NCBI GenBank assembly: GCA_030068145.1
Contig: JAPJBO010000353.1
Span: forward strand, 62,001 to 126,000
Direction: 5' to 3'
Length of the DNA stretch: 64,000 nucleotides
Source of the DNA: Diplonema papillatum
Taxonomy: Eukaryota > Euglenozoa > Diplonemea > Diplonemida > Diplonemidae
The notes below the pieces were generated by a model, which worked only from the letters and a program-made list of their open reading frames with translations, was not told the origin of the DNA and ran no database searches. Made by a program: the position numbers and the translations under genes. Each line of letters opens with the position of its first letter. Positions within the stretch are counted from its first letter, which is position 1. Shown here piece by piece: positions 11,570 to 21,655 of the stretch.

Positions 11570-14500
11570 TTAAATGTCATCATAGCACTCCACGAAATCA
11601 AACGCGTTCGCCTGCCTTTCGGTGGCTCGTGTGCTCATGCGTGACGACTGTCGCGCGGCCAACGGAATTGGTCCCCGTGAGCTCGACAAGGGCGCCATCA
11701 GTCGTGGTGGACTCGGCGTTGACGTACCACGTCGCGACCGCGTGCTATCGTAGTGTGTCAGCTGCGTGCCCGTGTACTTTCCACTGTCGATGTCGTCAAG
11801 GAGTTGCATGTATTCCTTATACGCTCGCGCTGAAGCTGGCGGCAGAGGCGCATACGGTTGCCGCCCATCTGTGCGAGTTGTGTTGCGGGTTGCGGTGCAG
11901 AAACAGTTGCGAAACGGCAACATCGAGATGCTGGTCGGCCAGTTCTTCCTCACGTCGAGTTTGTTGAAACTGGAAAATAAAACAAAGAAGTGCGTAGTTT
12001 TGATTGATGATGAAACATACCGCGCAAGCCGCGAACCGGACTGTCAAAGAAACGCGACGGTGGTCCTACATCCGACCTGTGATAGCGATCGATAGTACCT
12101 CGAGGGGATTGATTCACCTCTGCAGCTAGAAGCGCCTGTGGTTTTGCTTTGATGCGTACTGCATGTCGTGGTGTGATGCGACTCGTCTGGAGCACACGAC
12201 TTTGAGTCGGTGCAAGCCCGCAAGAGAATCTGTTCTGTAAACTTCAGACGGAATACGTGGCTGTAAGGAGCAGCGGGACAACACGCTTCGATTCACCGAG
12301 GGAGACTGAGAAAGAGAAACGGATCTCAGGATGACAGCAGGTATGTTAATTGCCCAAAAACAACACTGCTGAGGCGGACAAATCTAATGCCAGCACCGAA
12401 GGTAAATCCAGCCCGGGCGTATGTTAATGCTGCTGCTGTTAAAAATGCTCGTGGTTGGATCCTGAGCTCTAGCCTAGTTCATTGGGTATCAGTGGCCACT
12501 GAGCCGCGCAAACCTCTTGCAATGCACACCTGTTCACGCCGCATGAGGCGTTGTTCCCAATCGTTGTACCTGGGTGACATGGATTCGCCGCGTCGGATGT
12601 TGCGTTCCAGTTCGCGAACCTTGTTCTGCAAAGACTTGCATCTTGTACACGATGCATGAGCTGTGGGCACGACCTGTCCGTACGATGGTATTGCCACTGG
12701 CTGTGGTACCGACATCATAGGAGGCGGTGGTGCTACCCCAAAAGATGCGATATTCATCGGCTCCGGCTGCGTCGTCATTCGCCTCGATGCTCCCAGAGCA
12801 GCTTCGGAAGACATACGCCTCGCGGGCAACGAAACATATGCCAACGGGTCAGCCTTTGATGTACGGGACTTCAAAGATTGTCCCATGCGCTCAGACTCTC
12901 GATGTCGGTTCACCTCAGCCCAACGGCGTTCCAGGTGTTGCCTCCGCGATTCATCGTTTGTTCCGTTTTCGCGCAGCCAATTTTCAACAGCATTGTTCCA
13001 CATTTCAAGAGATGGACGCAAGGGCGGTCTTCCGGGATCCAACGACGAAGCAACCTGGTTTCGATTGACGATGACACACTCGGATTCTGAACACACATGT
13101 TGTTTGTACGGGGAGAGGTTAGCAAGGGTCCATCTACACAAGCTGCGTTCTCGCTCGCTTTACAATGCAGCGTTGCTACGAAAGACTGGAACAAATTTTT
13201 GCAAGGTTTTGCGTTCACCCCACAAATTCCTACATATAGCTGGCAAATTGCACGCAGAGCGGCTCCCAGATTTGTTGAAGCCAAACAGATACCTGCAACT
13301 CCTCTGACTCCATGTGTGCCAGTTGGTTGATCACTGCCTGCCAAAACGCATCGGATGTCTCGAAAGTCACTTTGCTTGTGTCGTTCCATACACTGACGCG
13401 GTGCGGATTGACTTTCCTCCACGCTCGGATGAAGGCGTTTAGCCATAGCTTGTTCACCTGCATCTCCGTGTTGTCGTGAGTGGCGTTAATCTGTGGTTGT
13501 TGCGATGACCGTGCGAAAGGTCCACCACACTTGCGATGACCGTGCGTAAGGTCCATCATACTTGCGATGACCGTGCGTAAGGTCCATCACACTTGCGAAG
13601 ACCGTGCAAAAGGTCCATCACACTTGCGATGACCGTGCAAAAGGTCCATCACACTTGCGATGACCGTGCAAAAGGTGCATCACACTTGCGATGACCGTGC
13701 AAAAGGTGCATCACACTTGCGATGACCGTGCAAAAGGTCCATCACACTTGCGATGACCGTGCAAAAGGTGCATCACACTTGCGATGACCGTGCAAAAGGT
13801 CCATCACACTTGCGATGACCGTGCAAAAGGTCCATCACACTTGCGATGACCGTGCAAAAGGTCCATCACACTTGCGATGACCGTGCAAAAGGTCCATCAC
13901 ACTTGCGATGACCGTGCAAAAGGTCCATCACACTTGCGATGACCGTGCGAAAGGTCCATCACACTTGCGATGACCGTGCAAAAGGTCCATCACACTTGCG
14001 ATGACCGTGCAAAAGGTGCATCACACTTGCGATGACCGTGCAAAAGGTCCATCACACTTGCGATGACCGTGCAAAAGGTGCATCACACTTGCGATGACCG
14101 TGCAAAAGGTCCATCACACTTGCGATGACCGTGCAAAAGGTGCATCACACTTGCGATGACCGTGCAAAAGGTCCATCACACTTGCGATGACCGTGCAAAA
14201 GGTCCATCACACTTGCGATGACCGTGCGTAAGGTGCATCACACTTGCGATGACCGTGCAAAAGGTCCATCACACTTGCGATGACCGTGCAAAAGGTGCAT
14301 CACACTTGCGATGACCGTGCGTAAGGTCCATCACACTTGCGATGACCGTGCAAAAGGTCCATCACACTTGCGATGACCGTGCAAAAGGTCCATCACACTT
14401 GCGATGACCGTGCAAAAGGTCCATCACACTTGCGATGACCGTGCAAAAGGTCCATCACACTTGCGATGACCGTGCAAAAGGTCCATCACACTTGCGATGA

Positions 14501-15026
14501 CCGTGCAAAAGGTCCATCACACTTGCGATGACCGTGCAAAAGGTCCATCACACTTGCGATGACCGTGCAAAAGGTCCATCACACTTGCGATGACCGTGCA
14601 AAAGGTGCATCACACTTGCGATGACCGTGCAAAAGGTCCATCACACTTGCGATGACCGTGCAAAAGGTGCATCACACTTGCGATGACCGTGCAAAAGGTC
14701 CATCACACTTGCGATGACCGTGCGTAAGGTCCATCACACTTGCGATGACCGTGCGTAAGGTCCATCACACTTGCGATGACCGTGCGGCTGGCCTGCTATA
14801 ATCAAGGTCGGAGGTCGACATTTTCACAGGTGTACACGCAGGGGGAAGAATAGTGGCACCTGACACAGGCTGCGCATACCACGTAGTGAGGTTCTTCGTT
14901 TGCTTGGGGACTCAGCGCAATTTGGGCGCAAAGGTTTTCCCAAAACGCTTCATCGGGAGCAGGAAAGGTGAAGGAGTCTAGTACGTCTGCTCTTCCAGCG
15001 GCCTCCAATGCCGCAATGGCTTCTTC
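11570..15026 (-). CDS. Unrecognised multi-exon protein with a satellite in its intron
   Basis: Five exons join in phase: 14880-15026, 13293-13490, 12530-13054, 12021-12234 and 11570-11868, stop at 11570, giving about 460 residues. The N-terminal part is compact and Trp-rich (DEAFWENLCAQI, LWLNAFIRAWRKVNPHRV, DAFWQAVINQLAHMESEEL). Then come a charged helix (LERRWAEVNRHRESERM), a Pro/Met-rich linker, a CTRC-containing coiled coil (CKSLQNKVRELERNIRR) and a Ser/Thr/Arg-rich tail ending CYDDI. I do not recognise the family. Intron 1 (13491-14879) is almost entirely a 31-bp satellite. There is no start codon in the first exon listed, so the gene extends upstream and may be continuous with the PDZ exons at 16.1-16.9 kb, which end in a compatible phase. 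Confidence 0.65.
13499..14786. repeat. 31-bp tandem satellite, about 41 copies, inside an intron
   Basis: Unit of 31 bases containing CTTGCGATGACCGTGC, then AAAAGGTCCATCACA or the variants GTAAGG, GAAAGG and GGTGCATCA. Copies are nearly identical, with single-base variants scattered between them. The array begins 9 bases from the 3' acceptor side of the host intron and covers over 90% of it. Confidence 0.95.
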
Positions 15027-16104
15027 CTGTTTTCGTTGTTTATGTAAGCCCTGAGCTGATTAGATAACGGGCTCAACCGAACAAGAGCTCGGACGGCAGA
15101 GAATTAAATACGGGGGTGAAGACACTGAGTGAACAGAGCGGCTGATAAAGAATCTAATGCCTAATAATCTTCTTCTTGTTGCCCGTGGTGATTGCCGTTT
15201 CTTTCAGTCTCCAAGCCCGCAGAGAGTTTTGCAGTTCTTGTGTAGATTGCTGTTCCTCGCGCATTTAAAATGTCGTGAATCCGAAGCAGGGGTTTTTGTT
15301 TCAACACTTGAGTTCCATCTTCGATGGGGCAGGAGCAAGATCTCAGAAAACCCAGAAAACGGAAAATTTGTACATGCAGCCAGAAGAAGCCAGGCTGCTG
15401 CCACGCCACACCAGCCAAAACCTAGAAACGATAGAAAACCCTCGACGATGGAGCAAATGTATAGGTAAATGGTGTGATCGGTCGTCCAGTTCCCCGTACT
15501 TCCGCCCTACCAAAGGGTGTCGCTTTTTGTTGTACCCCGCGCCGCTACTACACCCACTGCGACTCCGCCGTGTTGTTGTGTGGGTTGTTTGCTGATTCTT
15601 CGACGCATCTTCTGCAATTCCTTGGGGTTTTCGTGCCGCAGCTTCCCGCCGGTTGCTAAGATTATGCCTCCGGTGAGGGCGGGCCTATAGGTGGCGCACC
15701 GCAACCCGCGCCGAGTTGCTGCGAAAGGACGCAAGCGAGGAAACGCTGCATGGCGCGTGGTTGGCCGCCGCCGGCCGGCAACAATTCGTCCCGCGGCCTC
15801 CGCGTCGCTTGGCTCCACAGGCAATTCGTTCGCTTTGCCTCTGGATAGCTTACCAGAGCGCATACCAGTCGATTTAGTGGCAGTTCTGGTGTCTGTATGG
15901 ACTGTGGTAGACTGCTGGTCGTCTTGAACATAGTTTCCTCCCCCACTTCCCGGTACTTTCCGGTACATTCCCATAGCAAACCGATCACACCAGGTAACCT
16001 CTACTGCGTATTACAGAGAAGCAACAATTCAAACGAACTAGCAAACACCAGAGCTGGACAGAACGCTTGAGTGATGGAGAGAGGTCGGGCATGGAACAAC
16101 TAAC
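15027..16104 (-). other. Probable further exons of the PDZ gene, unresolved
   Basis: A minus-strand frame at 15507-15974 (VQDDQQSTTVHTDTRTATKS, Arg-rich centre, GIILATGGKLR) and a possible terminal exon at 15161-15330 (ILNARGTAIYTRTAKLSAGL, stop at 15161) look like coding sequence. I could not fix splice sites that join them to the PDZ exons or to the gene at 15026. If the terminal exon is real, the two genes are separate; if not, they are one. Confidence 0.35.
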
Positions 16105-16918
16105 CAAGCAGGGGTTCGCCACATTCTTTCCATCGCAGCGCCTCAGGAGGTACGCAAGAGCTGTTTCGAGGGAGACGCGCTTGTGTTTGCACTCGTTGTT
16201 GGTCGGAGACGTAGACAAAAAATTCGCATGGCACACCAGCAGCTGCTTAGCGGCGGGGTCGTGCGACGGCTCGAAAAACGGCATGACGGGCGTCAGTAGA
16301 TTCACTGTCTGCTGCGAGTACGGGTCTTCACTAACGCCGAGTTGATTTACGTACCCGGAGGGTCTCAACCCCAACTGATTTTGACTCTGCGTCGTTTCCA
16401 TAGGTAAGTCTGCCCCGGGACCGATTTCCAACCGTAAATTGCAAGGCTGGTTGCGCCGTGCGGCACCTACCAAATCCACCATCTCTTTTTCACTGCGAAC
16501 CTGTGTCGTTGCATTTCAATTACTTGTGAGACGTAAACAAGAAATAACTCAGAATGCGCCGCCGCACATCTTCTGGCCTTGATGCGTACCACAGCCGGAC
16601 ACTCCAGTTTCCTACAAGGTAAGTGCTTATTCAAAAGATCAAAAGAGAGAGATTTCGTGTGCAAGAGACAACTCCCTTGTGCGCTCTTGTTTGTCTAAAT
16701 GTAGGATTTTAAGCCACGGCATAGTTTCTAAAACGAAGTAGGCATACCGGTTGTCCATTCACTGCCAGCAAGATACCGGGCTGAATGCCTGCTTTTTCAG
16801 CTAAGCTGCCAGGCTTCGGCTCGCCAATCCATACGAAGCCGTCGTCCGGGTTTGCAGAATAGTTCAGTCCGATTTGGCCATTCGATGGCTCGATAAAAAT
16901 GTCGTACGATTTGGACAT
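16105..16918 (-). CDS. PDZ-domain protein, first two exons
   Basis: Exons 16748-16918 and 16105-16500 join in phase 0. The start ATG at 16918 gives MSKSYDIFIEPSNG; an in-frame stretch without ATG continues upstream. Residues 1-85 form a PDZ-like fold: a GQIGLNY carboxylate-binding region, GFVWIGEPKPGSLAEKAGIQPG, then ILLAVNGQP and, across the intron, VRSEKEMVDLVGAARRNQP and CNLRLEIG. The second exon continues with about 100 residues of unknown structure (MPFFEPSHDPAAKQLLVCHA). PDZ domains bind C-terminal peptides in scaffolds; the partner cannot be told. The 3' part of the gene is uncertain. Confidence 0.65.
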
Positions 16919-17063
16919 CTTCGGGACGCTTGCTGCATAAGACTTGTGGCTACTAGCACGAGTCCATCGGTTTCTTTCGTCGCCCGCCAACCCGATGTGT
17001 AACCTAAGAACTCGATGAGCAAGGAAGAGCTGCGTTGTCTCATGGTAACCTACGGCAGTGTGG

Positions 17064-17111
17064 GCCGCACCGACCTCCGCACCGGTGCGGGCGCACCGGT
17101 GCGCACCGGTG
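17064..17111. repeat. GCACCGGTGC palindrome cluster, left of retroelement
   Basis: Several overlapping copies of the perfect palindrome GCACCGGTGC spaced by a few G/C bases. The same motif is clustered at 21656-21736 on the far side of the retroelement. Confidence 0.85.
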
Positions 17112-17148
17112 CGCTACACAATTCCTTTTTGGGGGAGATTTTGTCTCT

Positions 17149-17607
17149 GGTCCGCGTAGCAGACCTTTTTCGTCGATTGTATGCTCACGTTCAGCTCCGA
17201 TGAAGAGATTCGTGAAAAATAGACCCAGGGAGCAAATGGTTCGTGGATCTTTCCTGTGTTCAGGGCAGCCGGGTACACCGCGGTTTGACAAAAGTTTGCA
17301 CCATAGATAGATTCACGCCAAAAAGGTCAAACTACCGGCGCAATTGTGTTGTTTCGTCGAGTTCAAATGTCAAAAAACGCGACCTGCGGGAATTGACAAA
17401 ATCCTGCGCACAGGCATTTGAACCAGGAAATCTGAAATGAAAACTTCGATTTCCACGATTTCCATTTTCACGCAGATCCACGTCCTGGTCCCTGGCTCGA
17501 CGAACCACGTACCAACTCTATGGCCTCCAGGTCTACTTTCCACAGATCTCTTCATCGGAGCTGATCTCGAGCAAAACATCGTCGAAAAAGATCTGCAACG
17601 TGGACCT
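17149..17607. repeat. Diverged inverted repeat, arms about 82 bases
   Basis: The plus-strand block 17149-17230, with core TCAGCTCCGATGAAGAGAT and CTTTTTCG, reappears in reverse complement at 17527-17607, about three quarters identical by eye, with some 300 unrelated bases between. The right arm ends a few bases before the terminal repeats of the retroelement. Confidence 0.7.
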
Positions 17608-17620
17608 GCGACTCTGAGCG

Positions 17621-17789
17621 AAAAACGGATCTGGCGCTTCTTTTGTTTGTGCGCACTTCCTTCAAACCTGTTTTGTTCATCTAACGGGAGTGAGGATAGT
17701 ACGCTGCCATCGATCTGTTTTTGTTCTTGACAAATTGCATTTGTTAGACACAAAAACGGATCTGGCGCTTCCTTTGTTTGTGCGCACTT
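17621..17789. repeat. 3' split direct repeats (B-A-B) of the retrotransposon
   Basis: A 38-base block B lies at 17621-17658 and again at 17752-17789, offset exactly 131 bases and differing at one position (its core is CGGATCTGGCGCTTC). Between them lies the 117-base A copy, identical to 21509-21625. Confidence 0.9.
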
Positions 17790-17911
17790 ACGGTCTCTAC
17801 TTACTTTGTCTGATTACCCCCCTCCCACCCCTCCCCCTCACCCTCCCAGCATTTCCAGTAAACACGGCGGCTAAGAAAGCGACATATGGGTAGGATTCCG
17901 CGCCTACCTGC

Positions 17912-20629
17912 TTAGCTACCGGAAAACGAGGCGAACGTCGGATCGGCGGCTCGCGCGCCTCCGAAGATCCGAGTGTAAGCGTCGGCCGGGTTGTTTTTCG
18001 ACTCCACGTAGAACAATGAAACCACTGACCCGACGGCCTCCACCAGAGCGTATGCTTCACATAACATGTCGAAAAGAGGAATAGTGTGCGAGAACCTCTT
18101 GTTCCAAGCACCGATTACCGCGGTGTTGTCCACACCAACGACTAGTTTGGTCTCGCCATTCCTCCCCTCCCCGAAGACACAGCGTATCAGACGCAAAAGT
18201 GCGTACATCTCCAGCACGGCGATGTCGCATCCGCTGTACTCTGGTGGAGTCGGACCGTATCGAGGGTCATTCCCCAAGATGAAACACCAACCGCGAAGGC
18301 TAGCGTCGGTGAACGCAGTAAGAACACGCGTCGGGGGTGGCATCCACTTCGCCCAAGGATTGACCACAAGTTCTGCAAACTCGGCACGGAAAAGTTGCTG
18401 AACCTCGCCCGGGACCCCTACACGCTGCTTCCAGAATCCGGGATCCTTGCTGAGGCAATGGCCTGAACTTGTTGCCGACATCCAGCGCAGAAGGGAGGCT
18501 ATATGAAAAAGTGGCTTCCTCAGGGCGTGTACCCTCCACAAAATCATGCCAGCCAGCCGCCACCACAGGCGCCGTTCGAATGCCCCGTGGACATCTATCT
18601 GGTCGACTACCGAGACAACCTTGGCCACCCAATCTCCATTCATGCGCCATTGTTTATCCACAAGATTAAACTCCAAACCCAAGGCGCCCAATGAGGTTTC
18701 AGCTTCGGCTGAGCACTCACCGATCACTGCGGAGTATCGGGCGCAAAGAGCCTCGAATCGCGACGAGGCTAACTCTAGTTCGGTGACCGTGTTTCCCACG
18801 AACACTACGTTGTCCAACCAAACAATAGACGAAGTCTCTGACGAACGAGTAGCCTCCGTCGCTAGAGCGCTCGCTACACTTTGTCCCAACTGCGGAGCAG
18901 GACGGTACCCCATAGCTAAGCGGCGCATCCAGTAGACAGCACTTCCGACTCGGAAGGCGAAGAATGGTCTGGTGCCTTCGGGCAGTAAGAACTGGAAAAA
19001 CCAGCTCTTGAAATCGTACTGCCTAGCGAAGCGACCCTGCAAGATGGTGTCGACAATATCCCTGTACGAGGGGAACTTGCACGCAGGCAAGGGCAGATGT
19101 TTTATGGCGTCGTTCAGGCGGTTAGTCGCCAGAATAAAGCGGAGACGACCGGCAGCCTTCTTAGGCACGCAGAAGGCCGGGTGGAAAACGCACCCCACCC
19201 GATTCCTCGGAGCCCCCTCGGCGACATGACCGGTGATGAGTTGGTCAAGTAACGGCTGCAAGCGCATGTTCGGCGGGCCGATCGAAGGCTCGAGAGAGAC
19301 GACGCTTTTCAAAAAATTCGGATCAATCCAGCGAAAATTCTCGAATAGGCGCGGGAAGTCTGCGAGCAGAAGTTCCGTATTCAACGCTGACTGTGGAGCC
19401 CCGTCGATCGTGCCCTCGTACGATGCCTTGGGAATTTTCGGCAGGCCCGAGCCCCATTCCCACCACGACCAATCGTAGTCGTAGTACTGCAGTACCGACC
19501 AGAGGCGCTTCATCGGATCCGCTGCACGGTGCGGGTCGCATCGAGCGATTTCTGGGTAGGACCCCAGAACGCGCGGGAGATGTAGTTTCGCGATGAACTT
19601 ATCGTGCGATGTCTTCCCAGCGCCTTTGCTGCTTGCTCGCCCAGAATGCTGGCCACCGAATTCAGTGCCGCATGGCGAACAAAGCGAGTCGAGACGCCCA
19701 GTCTCGTCTTCGTGAACGCATTGTAGCGCTCGTAGGTCAGACCTTCGAAGATTCTCAGGGTTGGCTCGGCAGGAATCGACTGCAGCCACTGGAGGAAGAC
19801 AGCAGACAGGTGTCCGCTCTTCGGCAACAGAAGAGACTGTCCCTCGGACTCGGGATCCGTCTTCCCTCCCACCATTGTCACCATGAAAGTGCCCGGTGGC
19901 ACATCGAGGCGATCCAACTGCACATGTTGGCGCTCGAGCAGTTCCAAGTCCACCCAACGGGCACCCAGAGCCAGCTGTAGGGCAAGGGCTGCGGCGAAGA
20001 TTGGCTCCGTTCTCAACGTCGCCATAGCGATGGTCCTGACACTGGGTACCTTCGCCATTTTCGCTTCGTGCTGTTGAAACCGATTGCACTTCAGTTTCAG
20101 AGCTCGGCTGTAAGCCTCGAACGGACTTTTCAGCGACATGTGGTAGTACGTCATGTACTGCCTTGCCGAAACCACCGAGATCTGGTCCGAAGACCTCAGG
20201 GTTTGGAGCCACATGAGGAAACACTCCTCGCGGGTGAGTTCCGGGTTGTGACGCTGAACTAGTTGGCGAAACTCTTCCGCCCTCCGGATCACGGAGATGA
20301 AGGCGGGCATTGTGCGTTTTTTGAACGCGGAGGCCATTGTACCTCGGGTGTTCTGCAGCAAGGTCGGGATAGCTGCGGGCTCGATCAGCGTCGGCTTTCG
20401 CGTCTGCGTTGCCGCGATGTGCGCCCGCCACAAGTGCACAGGGTCCTCCGGGCACTGAGAGGAGTCCGGCAGTCACTGCCTCTTTGCGAACTTTTTTGGC
20501 AACGAGCTGGGGGTAGGAAGGGCACGTTTCCTCCCCTCTTTCACCTTTTTTGACGCGTCCTGGACGCGGTCCGAGTCCGAAGTGGCTTTCACGGCCATTC
20601 GTAACACCTTGTCGGTGAACTCGTCCCAC
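17912..20629 (-). CDS. Reverse transcriptase-RNase H frame of the retrotransposon
   Basis: Open frame of 905 codons, of which the part after about 19530 is the recognisable polymerase. Reverse transcriptase palm blocks are visible (CVFHPAFCVPKKAAGRLRF, QYDFKSWFFQFLLP, AVYWMRRLAMGYRPAP, SIVWLDNVVFVGN), followed by a RNase H-like domain (VLTAFTDASLRGWCF, VVGVDNTAVIGAW, FYVESKNNPADAYTR). The arrangement matches the RT-RH of DIRS elements. The first third overlaps the recombinase frame in another register and is Arg/Gly/Pro-rich, so it may be open only because of the overlap. The true start is not certain. Confidence 0.8.
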   Translation of the reverse strand: MGRVHRQGVTNGRESHFGLGPRPGRVKKGERGEETCPSYPQLVAKKVRKEAVTAGLLSVPGGPCALVAGAHRGNADAKADADRARSYPDLAAEHPRYNGLRVQKTHNARLHLRDPEGGRVSPTSSASQPGTHPRGVFPHVAPNPEVFGPDLGGFGKAVHDVLPHVAEKSVRGLQPSSETEVQSVSTARSENGEGTQCQDHRYGDVENGANLRRSPCPTAGSGCPLGGLGTARAPTCAVGSPRCATGHFHGDNGGREDGSRVRGTVSSVAEERTPVCCLPPVAAVDSCRANPENLRRSDLRALQCVHEDETGRLDSLCSPCGTEFGGQHSGRASSKGAGKTSHDKFIAKLHLPRVLGSYPEIARCDPHRAADPMKRLWSVLQYYDYDWSWWEWGSGLPKIPKASYEGTIDGAPQSALNTELLLADFPRLFENFRWIDPNFLKSVVSLEPSIGPPNMRLQPLLDQLITGHVAEGAPRNRVGCVFHPAFCVPKKAAGRLRFILATNRLNDAIKHLPLPACKFPSYRDIVDTILQGRFARQYDFKSWFFQFLLPEGTRPFFAFRVGSAVYWMRRLAMGYRPAPQLGQSVASALATEATRSSETSSIVWLDNVVFVGNTVTELELASSRFEALCARYSAVIGECSAEAETSLGALGLEFNLVDKQWRMNGDWVAKVVSVVDQIDVHGAFERRLWWRLAGMILWRVHALRKPLFHIASLLRWMSATSSGHCLSKDPGFWKQRVGVPGEVQQLFRAEFAELVVNPWAKWMPPPTRVLTAFTDASLRGWCFILGNDPRYGPTPPEYSGCDIAVLEMYALLRLIRCVFGEGRNGETKLVVGVDNTAVIGAWNKRFSHTIPLFDMLCEAYALVEAVGSVVSLFYVESKNNPADAYTRIFGGARAADPTFASFSGS
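19510..20439 (-). CDS. Tyrosine recombinase frame of the retrotransposon
   Basis: About 310 codons. The C-terminal half has the order expected for a tyrosine recombinase: ALQLALGARWVDLELLER, a central TMVGGKTDPESEG strand pair, then RFVRHAALNSVASILG, ALGRHRTISSSRNYIS with a candidate nucleophile Tyr. These enzymes insert DIRS-order cDNA circles without an integrase. The frame follows the gag-like frame closely and overlaps the RT frame, as is known for the family. Confidence 0.78.
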   Translation of the reverse strand: MHLWRAHIAATQTRKPTLIEPAAIPTLLQNTRGTMASAFKKRTMPAFISVIRRAEEFRQLVQRHNPELTREECFLMWLQTLRSSDQISVVSARQYMTYYHMSLKSPFEAYSRALKLKCNRFQQHEAKMAKVPSVRTIAMATLRTEPIFAAALALQLALGARWVDLELLERQHVQLDRLDVPPGTFMVTMVGGKTDPESEGQSLLLPKSGHLSAVFLQWLQSIPAEPTLRIFEGLTYERYNAFTKTRLGVSTRFVRHAALNSVASILGEQAAKALGRHRTISSSRNYISRAFWGPTQKSLDATRTVQRIR

Positions 20630-21492
20630 CGCACGCCGTGCAGGTACGATTCGTATGAGATCGTCATGGCCGTCGCCACTGACGAGTGCTCATTCGACTC
20701 CCGACCGATCCGGAGAGCTTCCATCCGGACCATCAGCTGGTGGAGGAACGGCAAGCGGTCTCGGGTCCAGACCTCTTTCTCGTTGCGAGAGTGACTGAGC
20801 ACCCCCCACAGCACACGCAACTCGTGGCTGCGTCCCGATCCGTCGGTTTCTGGCCTCTCCGGGAAAGGCCCGTACCTGTGCCGAAGGCGGTTGAGTATCT
20901 CATCCACAGATGAGGGATAGCCCAGGAAAGGCACCCACTCACACACGCGGCGCAGGTCGATGTCAAACGGCACCCTAAGAGAGTCCGTTTGAGATCGCAA
21001 AACCAGGACCTCTTCTTGCAGCGCTGCATACGCCGCCTGCTGCTGCTGCATCTGCAGAGCCAACGCCCGTACCGCCGGGTCCGAACTGGCGAGAGCCGAT
21101 GGTGGCACAGCCATCGACTCTACGCCAAGAAGTTCCTCGTCGTCGAGGTCTTCTTGCTGGTCAGCCACTAGGCGATCAGGGTCGATAAGCAGCGCACCAC
21201 CGCTTATCGCCCAGGCGCAAGGGGGGCACACCCAAGCGTTTTTTGCCTCCGGGAGGCCAAGCCGGTCAACCACCTGCTTGTTTTTCAGCCTGCTCTTCAG
21301 GCAGGTCTGATCGCCTTTGTTACCACACCGGTAACAATTGGCACCCTCGGCGTGCACGGTGTCGCATGAGGGATAGAACACACAAGTTGTTCTTTCATCA
21401 GCTTTCGCCTCCTCCGTGGGCCACTCAACCGCGGCCACGTCCTTCCATTTCACAGTAGAAAGATCAATGTCGTCACGATGAACGGCGGGCAT
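20473..21492 (-). CDS. Gag-like zinc-finger protein of the retrotransposon
   Basis: About 339 codons from an ATG at 21492. The N-terminal third has paired cysteines (CVFYPSC, CYRCGNKGDQTC, WVCPPCAW) suggesting a PHD-like or treble-clef zinc module, then an acidic linker, a Gln-rich coil (ALQMQQQQAAYAALQEEV) and a helical domain with a Lys-rich tail. Position first in the element makes it the gag counterpart; sequence similarity to known Gag proteins is not evident to me. Confidence 0.6.
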   Translation of the reverse strand: MPAVHRDDIDLSTVKWKDVAAVEWPTEEAKADERTTCVFYPSCDTVHAEGANCYRCGNKGDQTCLKSRLKNKQVVDRLGLPEAKNAWVCPPCAWAISGGALLIDPDRLVADQQEDLDDEELLGVESMAVPPSALASSDPAVRALALQMQQQQAAYAALQEEVLVLRSQTDSLRVPFDIDLRRVCEWVPFLGYPSSVDEILNRLRHRYGPFPERPETDGSGRSHELRVLWGVLSHSRNEKEVWTRDRLPFLHQLMVRMEALRIGRESNEHSSVATAMTISYESYLHGVRWDEFTDKVLRMAVKATSDSDRVQDASKKVKEGRKRALPTPSSLPKKFAKRQ

Positions 21493-21508
21493 TTTCACTT
21501 ACGTCCCT

Positions 21509-21625
21509 TTTTGTTTGTGCGCACTTCCTTCAAACCTGTTTTGTTCATCTAACGGGAGTGAGGATAGTACGCTGCCATCGATCTGTTTTTGTTCTTGACA
21601 AATTGCATTTGTTAGACACAAAAAC
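21509..21625. repeat. 5' terminal repeat A1 of the retrotransposon
   Basis: 117 bases identical to 17641-17757. Starts TTTTGTTTGTGCGCACTTCC and ends with GTTAGACACAAAAAC. Diverged relatives lie at 5688-5757 and 45813-45878. Confidence 0.92.
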
Positions 21626-21655
21626 AGTCCAAAAAACGACAACCCAGGGCATCGA

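Larger units (their letters stand above)
17626..21625 (-). mobile_element. DIRS-order tyrosine-recombinase retrotransposon, looks whole
   Basis: About 4.0 kb, minus strand. Parts in order: 5' repeat A1 (21509-21625), gag-like frame, tyrosine recombinase frame, reverse transcriptase-RNase H frame, then a 3' end in which a short repeat B (17752-17789), the second A (17641-17757) and a second B (17621-17658) follow each other. This is the split direct repeat layout known from PAT- and Ngaro-type elements. The two A copies are identical over 117 bases, so the insertion is young. No target duplication is expected for a recombinase-mediated insertion and none is seen. No methylase domain was found. 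It looks whole, with no obvious breaks in the main frames. Confidence 0.85.

Noticed and set aside
13499-14786. CRISPR-like array
   Set aside because: 31-bp units abut without unique spacers and lie in a eukaryotic intron; it is a satellite.
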